Part shown: in pieces, positions 1 through 8,881 of the stretch
Numbering within the stretch: position 1 is the stretch's first letter
Layout: each line of letters begins with the position of its first letter
Assembly (NCBI RefSeq): GCF_013870525.1
Contig: NZ_JACBXD010000046.1
Span: 1-61,494 of the forward strand
Direction: 5' to 3'
Origin: Amycolatopsis pittospori
Lineage (GTDB): Bacteria; Actinomycetota; Actinomycetes; Mycobacteriales; Pseudonocardiaceae
DNA: 61,494 bases
Notes under the pieces: generated by a model
Told to the model about the DNA's origin: nothing
What the model saw: only the letters and a program-made list of their open reading frames with translations
Databases searched by the model: none
Made by a program: the position numbers and the translations under genes

Positions 1-668
1 GTGCCGCGGGAGTAGAGCAGCGTGCCGTCCGGGGTCACCAGCCGGATCTGCTGCTCGGCGTGCTTGTCGAGTTCCGGCGCGACCCCGCGCAGCGCGGTCG
101 AGACGACGAGGAGCTTGCCGGCGCGGGCGCCGGTGAGCGGGAGCGCGGTGAGGACGAGCGGGGTGTCGCCGGGACGGGCGATCGGGCGGACCGTGAGGTT
201 GGCGACGGCGACCTCACGGAGGTTCTCGACGGCCACCGGCTCGCCGTGTGTGGCCAGGACCTTCCGGGCGGCGGGATCGAAGACGACGACGCCGCGCCAA
301 TCCGGGTAGGTCTCGCCGAGCCGGTCGAGGAGGGCGGCGTCGTCGGCGTTGTCGAACAGTCCTGAACCGGTGCTGACCTGGAGGTCGCCGGCCGCGGTGG
401 TGGCCGAGGTGGCCAGTGCCTGCGCGAGTGCGGCGGTCGCGCGCCGCTGGCCCTCGGTGACCTCGTCGGAGACGACGTCTCCGACGTTCCCGTCGATCGC
501 CGAGAGCGGCCCTGTCGTGGACAGGTAGAGGGCGGTGAAGGCGGCGATCATCAGCAGCAGGACGAAGCCGGTCGCGGACGCCACCCCTACGCCACGCGGG
601 AATCCCGCCTCGGGGATCTGGTCGCGAAGACGCGCCACCGGATCGAGCCGGTCCTTCTGCCTGTCCAC
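1..668 (-). CDS. Membrane sensor-like protein, N-terminal part (cut by window edge)
   Basis: The minus-strand frame is open from a GTG at 666-668 to the window edge, giving 222 codons. It encodes a short charged N-terminus, one membrane helix at about residues 28-50 (core VLLLMIAAFTALYL), and then an extracytoplasmic region. That region, about residues 55-220, looks like a CACHE-type sensing domain (for example LGETYPDWRGVVVFD, followed by VTPDGTLLYSRG). GGGGG lies just upstream of the GTG. The catalytic or signalling half lies outside the window, so a histidine kinase, a PP2C phosphatase or a cyclic-di-GMP protein are all possible. The sensory-domain call is inference from layout and composition. 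Confidence 0.7.
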   Translation of the reverse strand, partial: MDRQKDRLDPVARLRDQIPEAGFPRGVGVASATGFVLLLMIAAFTALYLSTTGPLSAIDGNVGDVVSDEVTEGQRRATAALAQALATSATTAAGDLQVSTGSGLFDNADDAALLDRLGETYPDWRGVVVFDPAARKVLATHGEPVAVENLREVAVANLTVRPIARPGDTPLVLTALPLTGARAGKLLVVSTALRGVAPELDKHAEQQIRLVTPDGTLLYSRG

Positions 669-853
669 CTGGCCCCCAGGCCTTTCGATTCTACGATCGG
701 GGGAGATCGCGGCCTGGATCGGCCACTAGCGATACCCGCACCCGATCGGGTTACACGCAGATATCAAAATTGTGCACAGTGACGTTACAAGTCACCTCAA
801 AGGATCCAAAACGCGGCCGAGGCTACCCATTCGGGTGAGTCGGTAGGGTTCGG
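669..853. promoter_or_regulatory. Divergent intergenic region with inverted repeat
   Basis: This 185-bp gap separates the minus-strand sensor from the plus-strand secreted protein, so both must be expressed from it. It is more AT-rich than its surroundings. It contains an inverted repeat, GTGAC at 779-783 and GTCAC at 791-795 around a 7-nt centre. A TAGGGT -10-like hexamer lies at 844-849, just before the GTG starts at 854 and 857. No regulator can be assigned. Confidence 0.35.
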
Positions 854-1774
854 GTGGTGATCAGCCGAAAGCGGATGCTGCTCAGCGTGACCAGTGTGGT
901 CGTCGCGCTGGCCCTGGTGCTGACCATCGTGCTGGTCCTGGGGGACGACGAGGCATCCGCGCCCGCCCCGGCACCGGACGGGAGCCTGGGCTCCGTTGTC
1001 GCCGAGTTCACCGCGGCGTTGTCGGCCGAGCAGGACTACCGCTCGCCGAAAGCCGACGAACGTCGCAAGGCCGCCGACGGCTTCGCGGCGCTCGTGGACG
1101 CCGGCCGCACGGCGCCGGCCGATCTGGAAAAGCTCGGTTTCTCGGTGAAAGACGGGGTGGACGCGGACACCGGGCGGCCGTACACGATCGCCACGAACGA
1201 GTCCGGCACCGAGCGGGCCTGGGGGATGTACCTGATCGACCGATCCGCCCCGCCGTCACTGGTCATCGAGGTTCCGCACCCGGCGTCGGATCTGCGGACG
1301 GAATTGTTCGGACTCGACTACTTCCGGCAGGTCCCGGGCGCGGTCCTGTTGATCGCGGGTGCGCACCGGAAGGCGGACGACGGTCGCGCCGACGTCGCGC
1401 ACGAGGTGGACTCGGTCTTCCACGTCGTCGCCTCGCTCCTCGCGGGGCGGGGGATGACGCAAGTGCAGCTGCACGGCTTCGACGACCAGAACATGCCCGA
1501 CGACGACATCGTGCTGTCCGCCGGCGCTTCGGTGGCCGGGGATCCCGTGCGGCGTGCCGCCGACCGGCTCGCCGGCGGCGAGTTCGCCGTCTGCCGGGCG
1601 TGGACGTCGTCGTGCGGCGCCCTGGAAGGTATGAAGAACGTTCAGGGCAGGGCGGCGGCCGAAGAAGGCACGGCCTTCCTGCACGTGGAGATGAGCCGCA
1701 CCGTCCGTGACTCCGCCCCCGCCCGCGCCGCCGTGGTCCGCGCCCTGATCGAAGCCGATCTCCGCAAAGCCTGA
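854..1774 (+). CDS. Membrane-anchored or secreted hypothetical protein
   Basis: The product has 306 residues. An N-terminal hydrophobic segment at about residues 8-29 follows a Lys/Arg-rich start, so it is exported or anchored, with the body outside the cell. I do not recognise the family with confidence. The spread of conserved-looking His and acidic residues (EVPHPASD, GAHRKADD, HEVDSVFHVV, QLHGFDD, LHVEMSR) resembles zinc amidohydrolases related to N-formylglutamate or poly-gamma-glutamate hydrolases. That is only a hypothesis. GTG starts exist at 854 and 857; the second lies 7 nt after a TAGGGT hexamer and could be leaderless. Confidence 0.75.
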   Translation: MVISRKRMLLSVTSVVVALALVLTIVLVLGDDEASAPAPAPDGSLGSVVAEFTAALSAEQDYRSPKADERRKAADGFAALVDAGRTAPADLEKLGFSVKDGVDADTGRPYTIATNESGTERAWGMYLIDRSAPPSLVIEVPHPASDLRTELFGLDYFRQVPGAVLLIAGAHRKADDGRADVAHEVDSVFHVVASLLAGRGMTQVQLHGFDDQNMPDDDIVLSAGASVAGDPVRRAADRLAGGEFAVCRAWTSSCGALEGMKNVQGRAAAEEGTAFLHVEMSRTVRDSAPARAAVVRALIEADLRKA

Positions 1775-1889
1775 GCCGGGGGCGGTCGCCCGCAACCGCG
1801 TCAAACGCCGACTTCGAACACCGACTACCCTGGAAAGCCGCCGGTCCGTACCGGCTCGCCACAACGACCCAGCTGGAGCGTGCACACCC

Positions 1890-3434
1890 GTGTTCGACAC
1901 CCTCTCCGATCGGCTCACGTCCGCCCTGCAGACCCTGTCGCGCAAGGGCAGGCTCTCCGACGCCGACATCGACGCCACCGCGCGCGAGATCCGCATCGCG
2001 TTGCTCGAAGCGGACGTCGCGCTCTCCGTGGTCAAGGACTTCATCGCCCGGATCAAGGAACGCGCCAAGGGTGCCGAGGTGCACGGCGCGCTGAACCCGG
2101 CGCAGCAGGTCATCAAGATCGTCAACGAGGAACTCGTCACCATCCTCGGCGGCGAGACCAGGCGGCTCACCTTCGCGAAGAACCCGCCGACGGTCATCAT
2201 GCTCGCGGGTCTGCAGGGTGCCGGTAAGACCACCCTCGCGGGCAAGCTCGCGATGTGGCTGAAGAAGCAGGGCCACGCGCCGATGCTGGTCGCCTGTGAC
2301 CTCCAGCGTCCCAACGCCGTCACGCAGCTGCAGGTCGTCGGTGAGCGGGCCGGGGTCGCGGTCTTCGCGCCCGAGCCGGGCAACGGCGTCGGCGACCCGG
2401 TCGACGTCGCCCGTCGCGCCATCGACGAGGCCAAGCGCGCCCAGCACGACATCGTCCTGGTCGACACCGCCGGTCGTCTCGGTGTCGACGAAGAGCTGAT
2501 GAAGCAGGCCGCGGACATCCGCGACGCCGTTTCGCCGGACGAGACGCTGTTCGTCGTCGACGCGATGATCGGTCAGGACGCGGTCACCACGGCCGAGGCG
2601 TTCCGCGACGGCGTCGGCTTCAGCGGCGTCGTCCTCACCAAGCTCGACGGTGATGCCCGCGGTGGTGCCGCGCTGTCGGTCCGCCAGGTCACCGGCCAGC
2701 CGATCCTGTTCGCGTCCAACGGTGAGAAGCTCGAAGACTTCGACCTCTTCCACCCGGACCGGATGGCCAGCCGGATCCTCGGCATGGGTGACGTGCTCAG
2801 CCTCATCGAGCAGGCCGAGCAGCACTTCGACCAGGAGAAGGCGGAGCAGACGGCCGCCAAGCTCGGCAGCGGCCAGCTCACCCTGGAGGACTTCCTCGAG
2901 CAGATGCTCGCGGTCCGCAAGATGGGCCCGATCGGCAACCTGCTCGGCATGCTGCCCGGCGCCGGGCAGATGAAGGACCAGCTCGCGCAGGTCGACGACA
3001 AGCACCTCGACAAGCTGCAGGCGATCATCCGCGGTATGACCCCCGCCGAACGCGACGACCCGAAGATGATCAACGCTTCGCGCCGTCTGCGGATCGCGAA
3101 GGGTTCCGGTGTCGCCGTCCGCGACGTCAACGAACTGGTCAACCGGTTCTTCGAGGCGCGCAAGATGATGGCGCAGATGGCGGGCCGGTTCGGCTTCGGC
3201 GGCGGAGGCGGCGGCAGCAAGAACCGCAAGGGCAAGAAGGGGAAGAAGGGCAAGGGGCGCGGCCCCACGCAGCCCAAGGTCCGTGGCGGCTTCCCCGGCG
3301 GCATGCCGATGCTGCCCCCGGGCGGGATGCCCGGCGGACCCGCCGGCGGGATGCCGGATCTCTCCCAGCTCGGCGGCATGAACGACGTACCCGGGTTCGA
3401 CCCGAAGAAGTTCAAGTTCCCGAAGGAAAAGTAG
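1890..3434 (+). CDS. ffh: Signal recognition particle GTPase Ffh (SRP54)
   Basis: The 514-residue GTPase binds 4.5S RNA and signal sequences of nascent membrane proteins and docks with FtsY. The N domain is followed by the G domain with P-loop GLQGAGKTT (about residues 108-116), DTAGR and TKLDGD. The methionine-rich M domain follows (EQMLAVRKMGPIGNLLGMLPG, then the RNA-binding SRRLRIAKGSG). After the M domain there is a Gly/Lys stretch and a Pro/Gly/Met-rich tail, common in high-GC actinobacteria. The start is GTG. The amidohydrolase gene begins 2 nt after the stop, so the two are probably co-transcribed. Confidence 0.98.
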   Translation: MFDTLSDRLTSALQTLSRKGRLSDADIDATAREIRIALLEADVALSVVKDFIARIKERAKGAEVHGALNPAQQVIKIVNEELVTILGGETRRLTFAKNPPTVIMLAGLQGAGKTTLAGKLAMWLKKQGHAPMLVACDLQRPNAVTQLQVVGERAGVAVFAPEPGNGVGDPVDVARRAIDEAKRAQHDIVLVDTAGRLGVDEELMKQAADIRDAVSPDETLFVVDAMIGQDAVTTAEAFRDGVGFSGVVLTKLDGDARGGAALSVRQVTGQPILFASNGEKLEDFDLFHPDRMASRILGMGDVLSLIEQAEQHFDQEKAEQTAAKLGSGQLTLEDFLEQMLAVRKMGPIGNLLGMLPGAGQMKDQLAQVDDKHLDKLQAIIRGMTPAERDDPKMINASRRLRIAKGSGVAVRDVNELVNRFFEARKMMAQMAGRFGFGGGGGGSKNRKGKKGKKGKGRGPTQPKVRGGFPGGMPMLPPGGMPGGPAGGMPDLSQLGGMNDVPGFDPKKFKFPKEK

Positions 3435-3436
3435 TC

Positions 3437-4510
3437 GTGGAGGCTCTGCACCTGGCGGGGGTCGTCCTGCCGGACGGCGAGCACCGCGAGCTGTGGATCA
3501 CCGGCGGCCGGATCACCACCGAACCGGTCGCCGGGGCGGAAACCGTTGTCCGGGAAGGCTTTCTCGTACCCGGGCTGGTGGACGCCCATTGTCATCCCGG
3601 GATCGGGGTCGGCGGCCCGACCACGCTCGAAGAGGCCACCGAACAGGCGATCACCGATCGGGACGCCGGGACGCTGCTGATCCGCGACTGCGGGCTGCCG
3701 ATCGACGTCCGGCCGCTGCAGGCACGCGCCGATCTGCCGCGCATCATCCGCGCCGGACGGCATCTCGCCCTGCGCAAGCGCTACATCCCCGGCCTCGGCA
3801 TCGAACTCGAAGACCCTTCCGAACTGCCGAAGGCGGTCGCCGAACAGGCCCGCGACGGCGACGGCTGGGTCAAACTCGTCGGCGACTGGATCGACCGCGG
3901 CGTCGGGGATCTCGCGCCGCTGTGGCCCGACGACGTCCTCGCCGAGGCCATCGCGGTCGCGCACGCCGAGGGTGCCAAGGTGACGGCGCACGTCTTCGGC
4001 CAGGCCGCGTTGCCGGGGCTGATCGACGCCGGCATCGACTGCCTCGAACACGGCACGGAACTGTCGCACGCTCAACTGGGCGTCCTCGCCGAACGCGGGA
4101 TCGCGCTCGTGCCGACCCTGATCAACATCGAGAACTTCCCCGGGATTGCCGACAAGGCGGGCAGATACCCGGTGTACGCCGACCACATGCGCGCACTGCA
4201 CGCGGGCGTCGGGGAGATGGTCTCGACGGCGATCGAGGCGGGCGTCGCGGTCTACGCGGGAAGCGACGCGGGCGGCATGGTCGAACACGGCAGGCTCGTC
4301 GACGAGATCGAGGCCCTGCACAAGGCCGGGATGACGCCGGAGCAGGCACTGGCGTCGGCTTCGTGGGCGGCTCGCGAGTGGCTGGGCGTGCCGGGGATCG
4401 TCGACGGAGCTTCCGCCGACCTCTTGGTGTACCCGACGGATCCGCGGGAAGACCTCGCCGTCCTCCGGCATCCGAGCCATATCGTCCTGCGTGGCAAGAT
4501 CTTCGCCTGA
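3437..4510 (+). CDS. Amidohydrolase family protein (imidazolonepropionase-like)
   Basis: This 357-residue metal-dependent hydrolase belongs to the amidohydrolase superfamily. The N-terminal small beta domain leads to the metal-binding HxH motif in LVDAHCHPGIG (about residue 50). Further ligands are visible in VTAHVFGQ, CLEHGTE and the Asp of YAGSDAGGM, which is the usual order of superfamily metal residues. The C-terminus returns to the beta domain (ADLLVYPTDP). Similar proteins cleave cyclic amides or prolyl dipeptides, but the substrate cannot be read from the sequence. The GTG start lies 2 nt after ffh. Co-transcription with ffh looks positional rather than functional. Confidence 0.9.
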   Translation: MEALHLAGVVLPDGEHRELWITGGRITTEPVAGAETVVREGFLVPGLVDAHCHPGIGVGGPTTLEEATEQAITDRDAGTLLIRDCGLPIDVRPLQARADLPRIIRAGRHLALRKRYIPGLGIELEDPSELPKAVAEQARDGDGWVKLVGDWIDRGVGDLAPLWPDDVLAEAIAVAHAEGAKVTAHVFGQAALPGLIDAGIDCLEHGTELSHAQLGVLAERGIALVPTLINIENFPGIADKAGRYPVYADHMRALHAGVGEMVSTAIEAGVAVYAGSDAGGMVEHGRLVDEIEALHKAGMTPEQALASASWAAREWLGVPGIVDGASADLLVYPTDPREDLAVLRHPSHIVLRGKIFA

Positions 4511-4540
4511 CCCGCCTCCAACCGTGACCGAGACGGCACT

Positions 4541-4552
4541 TAGCGTGGAGGC
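4541..4552 (+). promoter_or_regulatory. Leaderless-type -10 element
   Basis: TAGCGT at 4541-4546 fits the actinobacterial -10 pattern TANNNT. Exactly 6 nt separate it from the GTG at 4553, so transcription would begin at the start codon. No clear -35 is visible. The 6-nt spacer is GGAGGC, too close to serve as a Shine-Dalgarno for 4553 but usable by the GTG at 4556. Confidence 0.45.
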
Positions 4553-5305
4553 GTGGTGGACGACGGGCAGGCCCGCGAGCGTCTCGTGCTCGGAGCGCAC
4601 TGGGGATTCGTAGCGTTCTTCGCGGGCATAGCCGGGTACCACCTCGTCACGCTCGTCATGAGCTTCGCGATGTCAGGTCGCTTCGGCGGCTACGACCCGC
4701 TGGAACTCCGCGACGTCGGTCCGCTGCTGATCCTCGCGTTCCTGCCGACCTTGGTACTCGGCCTCGGTCCCGTCGTCGGCTCCCGGGTCTGGGGGCAGGG
4801 ACTTCGCACGGACTTCGGACTCCGCCCCACCTGGCGAGACGTCCGGATCGGGCTGGCCTGCGGGGCGGCCGCGCTCGCCGCCGGCTATCTCCTGAACCTG
4901 CTGCTGCTCGCCGTCTACGGGACCGACAGCACCGACAGGTCCATCGACGACTTCTCGGCCGCACCGATCACCGAACTTTCGGGGACGGTCGAGGGCGACA
5001 CCGTTTGGCTGGTGCTCGCGGCGGCCATCGTCGTCTTCGCCGCCCCGGTCACCGAAGAACTGCTGTTCCGGGGCTCGCTCTGGAACGCGATGGGCTTCCA
5101 CCGGTTGCCCTCGTGGGTGATCCTGCTGGTCACGGCGCTGGTGTTCGCCCAGTTGCACGGCGAGGCCTCGCGCACGATCGCCCTGTTCGGTCAGGGAATC
5201 GCCATCGGTCTCGCGCGCTACCTTTCCGGCAGGGTCAGCGCGTCCGTGATCGCGCACGCGGCCAACAACCTCCCACCGGCGGTATTGCTCTTCGCGGCGA
5301 GGTGA
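4553..5305 (+). CDS. CPBP family intramembrane metalloprotease
   Basis: This is a 250-residue polytopic protein of the CPBP (CaaX protease and bacteriocin-processing, Abi) family. The three family motifs are present: EELLFRG (about residue 170), FAQLHGE, and HAANN near the C-terminus. Together these supply the paired Glu and the two His of the membrane-embedded active site. Actinobacterial members may act in prenyl-protein processing, bacteriocin self-immunity or envelope stress, but the target here is unknown. It is followed 49 bp later by a second CPBP gene, so the pair probably arose by duplication. Confidence 0.88.
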   Translation: MVDDGQARERLVLGAHWGFVAFFAGIAGYHLVTLVMSFAMSGRFGGYDPLELRDVGPLLILAFLPTLVLGLGPVVGSRVWGQGLRTDFGLRPTWRDVRIGLACGAAALAAGYLLNLLLLAVYGTDSTDRSIDDFSAAPITELSGTVEGDTVWLVLAAAIVVFAAPVTEELLFRGSLWNAMGFHRLPSWVILLVTALVFAQLHGEASRTIALFGQGIAIGLARYLSGRVSASVIAHAANNLPPAVLLFAAR

Positions 5306-5354
5306 TCACGGTTAGAGTGTCTGTGGGTAACCGAACGATCACCGGAGGATCGGC

Positions 5355-6161
5355 GTGACCGTATCTCAGCCGAGGGAGCCGATCCCCGAGGCCGCGCCGC
5401 CGGAAGAACTCACTGCCGGAGGTGAGGTGGCCGCGCTCGGCACGCCACCGCCGCATCGCTGGGGATTCGGGGCCTTCCTGCTCGTGGAGGCCGTCCTCTT
5501 GTCGTCGGCGGCGTTCATCAGCGTCCTGCTCGGAGACGTCCAGCCCGGCCAGCCGCTGCCGATGCGGATGGTGCTGCTCGGCACGATGGTGCCGACCATG
5601 GTGGCGGCCGCGGTCGCGCTGCTGATCACCCGCCTCCGCGGCAACGGGCCGTTCACCGACCTGCGGATCGGCTGGAGCTGGGCCGACGTCAAGGTCGGCC
5701 TCAAACTCGGCGTCCTCGGGCTCGGGTTCACCTCGCTCGCCGCCTACATCTGGACACAGGTCGTCGGCGACGCGAACGCGACCTCCGCGATCAGCGCGCT
5801 CGTCGAAGACCGGCGGATGTCGGTTTCGGCGGCCGTGGTCATGTTCGTCTACCTGTGGCTGCTCGGGCCGATCTGCGAGGAGATCATCTACCGGGGCGTG
5901 CTGTGGGGTGCCGTCGAACGGCTGCAGTGGCGCACCGAACGCTGGGGGAGGATCGCGGCGTTCCTGGTCTCGACGGCCATCTTCGCGGCGAGTCACCTCG
6001 AACCGCTGCGCACGACCTTGCTCCTGGTGATCGCGGTACCGATCGGGCTCGCCAGGGTGTTCACCGGCAGGCTGCTCGGCAGCATCGTCGCCCATCAGGT
6101 GAACAACTTCCTCCCGGCCGTGACGATCCTGCTCGCCTCACTCGGGATAGCCGCGTTCTGA
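5355..6161 (+). CDS. CPBP family intramembrane metalloprotease (second copy)
   Basis: The 268-residue membrane protein is homologous in layout to the gene just upstream. The soluble Pro/Glu-rich N-terminus (about 35 residues) is followed by hydrophobic segments and the motifs EEIIYRG (about residue 176), FAASHLE and HQVNN, which give the CPBP catalytic Glu-Glu and His residues. The GTG start has a clear GGAGG about 8 nt upstream. It may form a two-gene unit with 4553-5305. The substrate is unknown. Confidence 0.88.
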   Translation: MTVSQPREPIPEAAPPEELTAGGEVAALGTPPPHRWGFGAFLLVEAVLLSSAAFISVLLGDVQPGQPLPMRMVLLGTMVPTMVAAAVALLITRLRGNGPFTDLRIGWSWADVKVGLKLGVLGLGFTSLAAYIWTQVVGDANATSAISALVEDRRMSVSAAVVMFVYLWLLGPICEEIIYRGVLWGAVERLQWRTERWGRIAAFLVSTAIFAASHLEPLRTTLLLVIAVPIGLARVFTGRLLGSIVAHQVNNFLPAVTILLASLGIAAF

Positions 6162-6320
6162 TGGCCGCCGGGCGTCTGGCAGAATGTACGCTTGCCTGCT
6201 TTGGCCGGACCCTCTCACCGCGCCCGAGCTCCGGACCTTCGGGTGTGCGTAGCCGTGTCCCCACTCGGTTTTCGCGCGCCTTCCACCTGCATCAGAGAGA
6301 ACTGAGGAGTACCCACACCC

Positions 6321-6767
6321 GTGGCCGTCAAGATCAAGCTGCAGCGTCTCGGCAAGATCCGTGCGCCGTACTACCGCATCATCGTCGCCGACGCGCGCAC
6401 CCGCCGTGATGGCAAGGCCATCGAGACGATCGGCAAGTACCACCCGAAGGAAGAGCCCAGCTTCATCGAGGTCGACACCGAGCGTGCCCAGCACTGGCTG
6501 TCCGTCGGCGCCCAGCCGACCGAGCCGGTCCAGCGCATCCTCGAGATCACCGGTGACTGGCAGAAGTTCAAGGGCCTGCCGGGCGCCGAGGGCACCCTGA
6601 AGGTCGCCGAGCCGAAGCCGTCGAAGCAGGACCTGTTCAACGCCGCGCTCGCGGCCGCCGGCGAGGAGCCCTCCGCCGAGGCCACCACGCCGAAGAAGAA
6701 GTCCGCCCCGAAGAAGGCCGAAGCCGACAAGGCCGAGGCCGCCGAGGGTGACAAGGCCGAGGCGTGA
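6321..6767 (+). CDS. rpsP: 30S ribosomal protein S16
   Basis: S16 helps assemble the 30S subunit. The first 85 or so residues match the family (VKIKLQRLGKIRAPYYRIIVAD and the Trp-rich end of the domain). They are followed by an Ala/Lys/Glu-rich tail of about 60 residues (repeated KKKSAPKKAEADKAEA-type sequence), making the protein 148 residues instead of the usual 80-100. Such tails are common in actinobacterial S16. The start is GTG with GGAG upstream. The stop overlaps the next gene (GTGA), so rpsP-khpA-rimM-trmD read as a coupled operon. Confidence 0.97.
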   Translation: MAVKIKLQRLGKIRAPYYRIIVADARTRRDGKAIETIGKYHPKEEPSFIEVDTERAQHWLSVGAQPTEPVQRILEITGDWQKFKGLPGAEGTLKVAEPKPSKQDLFNAALAAAGEEPSAEATTPKKKSAPKKAEADKAEAAEGDKAEA

Positions 6768-7003
6768 GCTTCCTCGCCGATTCCCTCGAGCACCTGGTGC
6801 GCGGGATCGTCGACAACCCGGACGAGGTCCGGGTCGAGCTGCTGACCACACGTCGTGGCCGCACGCTCGAGGTGCATGTGCACCCCGACGATCTCGGCAA
6901 GGTGATCGGCCGGGGCGGTCGCACGGCGACCGCCCTGCGCACCGTCATGGGCGGCATCGGTGGCCGCGGCGTCCGGGTGGACGTCGTCGACACCGATCGC
7001 TGA
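6764..7003 (+). CDS. khpA: KH-domain RNA-binding protein KhpA
   Basis: This 79-residue single KH-domain protein has the GxxG loop within KVIGRGGRTATALR. It binds RNA and, with KhpB in other bacteria, affects cell-wall and division gene expression. It starts at a GTG that overlaps the rpsP stop by 4 nt, the normal order in actinobacteria between rpsP and rimM. The length is normal for the family. Confidence 0.95.
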   Translation: MSFLADSLEHLVRGIVDNPDEVRVELLTTRRGRTLEVHVHPDDLGKVIGRGGRTATALRTVMGGIGGRGVRVDVVDTDR

Positions 7004-7025
7004 CCACGGACAGAGACAGAGCGGG

Positions 7026-7538
7026 ATGGACGTCGTAGTCGGCCGTATCGCCAAGGCGCACGGAATCCGCGGGGAACTCGCGGTGGACGTGCGCACGGAC
7101 TCGCCGGAACAGCGGTTCGCGGTCGGTTCGGCCGTCACGACGAAGCTGCGTGACGGCAGCAGCAGGAACCTCACCATCGCAGCCGCCCGCGAACACAGCG
7201 GGCGGCTGCTGGTGCGTTTCGAAGAGGTGCTGACCAGGGATGTCGCGGAGACCCTCCGCGGCGCCCTGCTGATCGCCGACACCTCGACGCTGCCGCCGAC
7301 CGAGGACCCGGACGAGTTCTACGACCATGAACTCGAAGGCCTGCGGGCCGAACTTGCCGACGGCACGCTCGTCGGCAAGGTGCTCGAAATCGTGCATTCG
7401 CCGGCGGGGGAACTGCTGTCGATCGAGCACGACGGACGCGAGGTGCTGGTGCCCTTCGTGAAGGCGATCGTCCCGGCGGTAGACGTCGCGGGCGGCCGTG
7501 TGGTCCTCGACCCGCCGGAAGGCCTGCTGGACGCCTGA
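7026..7538 (+). CDS. rimM: Ribosome maturation factor RimM
   Basis: The 170-residue 16S processing factor binds S19 and helps mature the 30S head. The N-terminal RimM barrel begins VVVGRIAKAHGIRGE. A PRC-barrel half follows, with FYDHELEGL and the end motif EVLVPFVKAIVPAVD. I chose ATG 7026 over an upstream in-frame codon because family members begin two or three residues before the VGRI motif. The stop TGA shares its A with the trmD ATG, giving coupled translation. Confidence 0.96.
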   Translation: MDVVVGRIAKAHGIRGELAVDVRTDSPEQRFAVGSAVTTKLRDGSSRNLTIAAAREHSGRLLVRFEEVLTRDVAETLRGALLIADTSTLPPTEDPDEFYDHELEGLRAELADGTLVGKVLEIVHSPAGELLSIEHDGREVLVPFVKAIVPAVDVAGGRVVLDPPEGLLDA

Positions 7539-8302
7539 TGCGCCTCGACGTAGTCACGATCTTCCCCGAATACCTCGACCCGCTCCGCGCCGCACTGCTC
7601 GGGCGCGCGATCGACCGCGGCCTCATCGAGGTCGGCGTGCACGACCTGCGCGACTGGACGCACGACGTCCACCGCGCGGTGGACGACGCCCCGTACGGCG
7701 GCGGGCCCGGCATGGTGATGAAACCGCAGATCTGGGGCCCCGCCCTGGACGACGTCTGCGGCGAGAACACCCGCCTCGTGGTCCCGACCCCCGCCGGACG
7801 GCCGTTCACCCAGGCCATGGCCCACCAGTACGCCGCCGAGGAACACCTGGTGTTCGCGTGCGGCCGCTACGAGGGCATCGACCAGCGGGTGATCGACGAC
7901 GCCGCGAAGCGCATGCCCGTCGACGAGGTCTCGATCGGCGACTACGTACTGGTCGGCGGCGAGGCGGCGGTGCTGGTGATGGTCGAGGCCGTCGTCCGGC
8001 TGCTGCCCGGCGTACTCGGCAACGCCCGCTCGGCCGAGGAGGACTCCTTCTCCGACGGCCTCCTCGAAGGCCCCAGTTACACGCGGCCGGAGGTCTGGCG
8101 GGACCTGGCCGTACCGGACGTCCTGCGCTCGGGCAACCACGCGCTGATCGACCGCTGGCGCCGCGACCAGGCCCTCGAACGCACCGTGCGGCGCAGGCCG
8201 GAACTGATCGGCCTCCTGCCGGAAGGTAGTCTCGACAAGCACGATCTCGGGGTCCTCGAACGCTTGGACGAGGGCACCGGCCAGGCCGGGTCGAGCACCT
8301 GA
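7538..8302 (+). CDS. trmD: tRNA (guanine-37-N1)-methyltransferase
   Basis: TrmD uses SAM to methylate G37 next to the anticodon, preventing +1 frameshifts. The 254-residue SPOUT enzyme shows the trefoil-knot motifs GGGPGMVMKP, FACGRYEGIDQRV and SIGDYVLVGGE. The C-terminal domain ends with the His/Asp-bearing SLDKHDL segment. It overlaps rimM by 1 nt (TGATG). About 180 bp separate it from rplS. Confidence 0.98.
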   Translation: MRLDVVTIFPEYLDPLRAALLGRAIDRGLIEVGVHDLRDWTHDVHRAVDDAPYGGGPGMVMKPQIWGPALDDVCGENTRLVVPTPAGRPFTQAMAHQYAAEEHLVFACGRYEGIDQRVIDDAAKRMPVDEVSIGDYVLVGGEAAVLVMVEAVVRLLPGVLGNARSAEEDSFSDGLLEGPSYTRPEVWRDLAVPDVLRSGNHALIDRWRRDQALERTVRRRPELIGLLPEGSLDKHDLGVLERLDEGTGQAGSST

Positions 8303-8481
8303 GTCCCGGTCTGCAATACTTGACAGGTTGGCGTGAGCGGACGCGCGAACTTTTACTTCGGCCAGTGGCCGGGTGAAGGGCGCGAGGTCGGCCGGAACGC
8401 CATCAGCCCCCGGGTAGGTCGCAGTGCACCACTGCGCGCCCTGCTGTACGTAAGCCATACGAAGACGAGGACGGACCACCG
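8303..8481 (+). promoter_or_regulatory. Upstream region of rplS, possible mRNA leader
   Basis: This 179-bp gap between trmD and rplS has a TTGACA at about 8320 that could be a -35 box, but no convincing -10 follows at the expected distance. Short stems are possible, for example CAGTGcacCACTG near 8421-8433. A structured leader that lets L19 control its own synthesis is possible. Nothing here matches a leader family I can recognise. Confidence 0.3.
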
Positions 8482-8850
8482 ATGAACACCCTGGACGCGC
8501 TGGACGCGCAGTCACTGCGTTCCGACATCCCGGACTTCCGACCGGGCGACACGCTCAAGGTTCACGTCCGCGTCATCGAGGGCAACCGCGAGCGTAACCA
8601 GATCTTCCAGGGCGTCGTGCTGCGTCGCCAGGGCGGCGGCATCCGCGAGACCTTCACGGTCCGCAAGGTGTCGTTCGGCGTCGGCGTGGAGCGCACCTTC
8701 CCGGTGCACTCGCCGAACATCGCCGAGGTCGAGGTCTTCAAGCGCGGCGACGTCCGCCGGGCGAAGCTGTACTACCTCCGCGAGCTTCGCGGCAAGGCCG
8801 CCAAGATCAAGGAACGCCGCGAAAACCGCGAGACGACCTCCGCCAAGTAG
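8482..8850 (+). CDS. rplS: 50S ribosomal protein L19
   Basis: L19 sits at the 30S-50S interface. The 122-residue protein shows the family core (DIPDFRPGDTLKVHVRVIEG, QIFQGVVLRRQGGG, RETFTVRK, ERTFPVHSP) and the basic C-terminal end RRAKLYYLRELRGKAAKIKE. The length is normal. It lies between trmD and lepB as in most actinobacteria. Confidence 0.98.
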   Translation: MNTLDALDAQSLRSDIPDFRPGDTLKVHVRVIEGNRERNQIFQGVVLRRQGGGIRETFTVRKVSFGVGVERTFPVHSPNIAEVEVFKRGDVRRAKLYYLRELRGKAAKIKERRENRETTSAK

Positions 8851-8869
8851 GTAGCCGCACGGTTACAGG

Positions 8870-8881
8870 TAACCTGGCGTC
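8870..8881 (+). promoter_or_regulatory. Leaderless promoter -10 for lepB
   Basis: TAACCT at 8870-8875 matches the actinobacterial -10 consensus. The GTG start of lepB lies exactly 6 nt downstream, placing the transcription start on the start codon. No Shine-Dalgarno precedes the GTG, which fits leaderless translation. The -35 region is not well conserved. Confidence 0.55.

Noticed and set aside
1263..3005. Long minus-strand frame opposite ffh
   Set aside because: A shadow frame of the high-GC ffh gene; it has no domain and no ribosome site.
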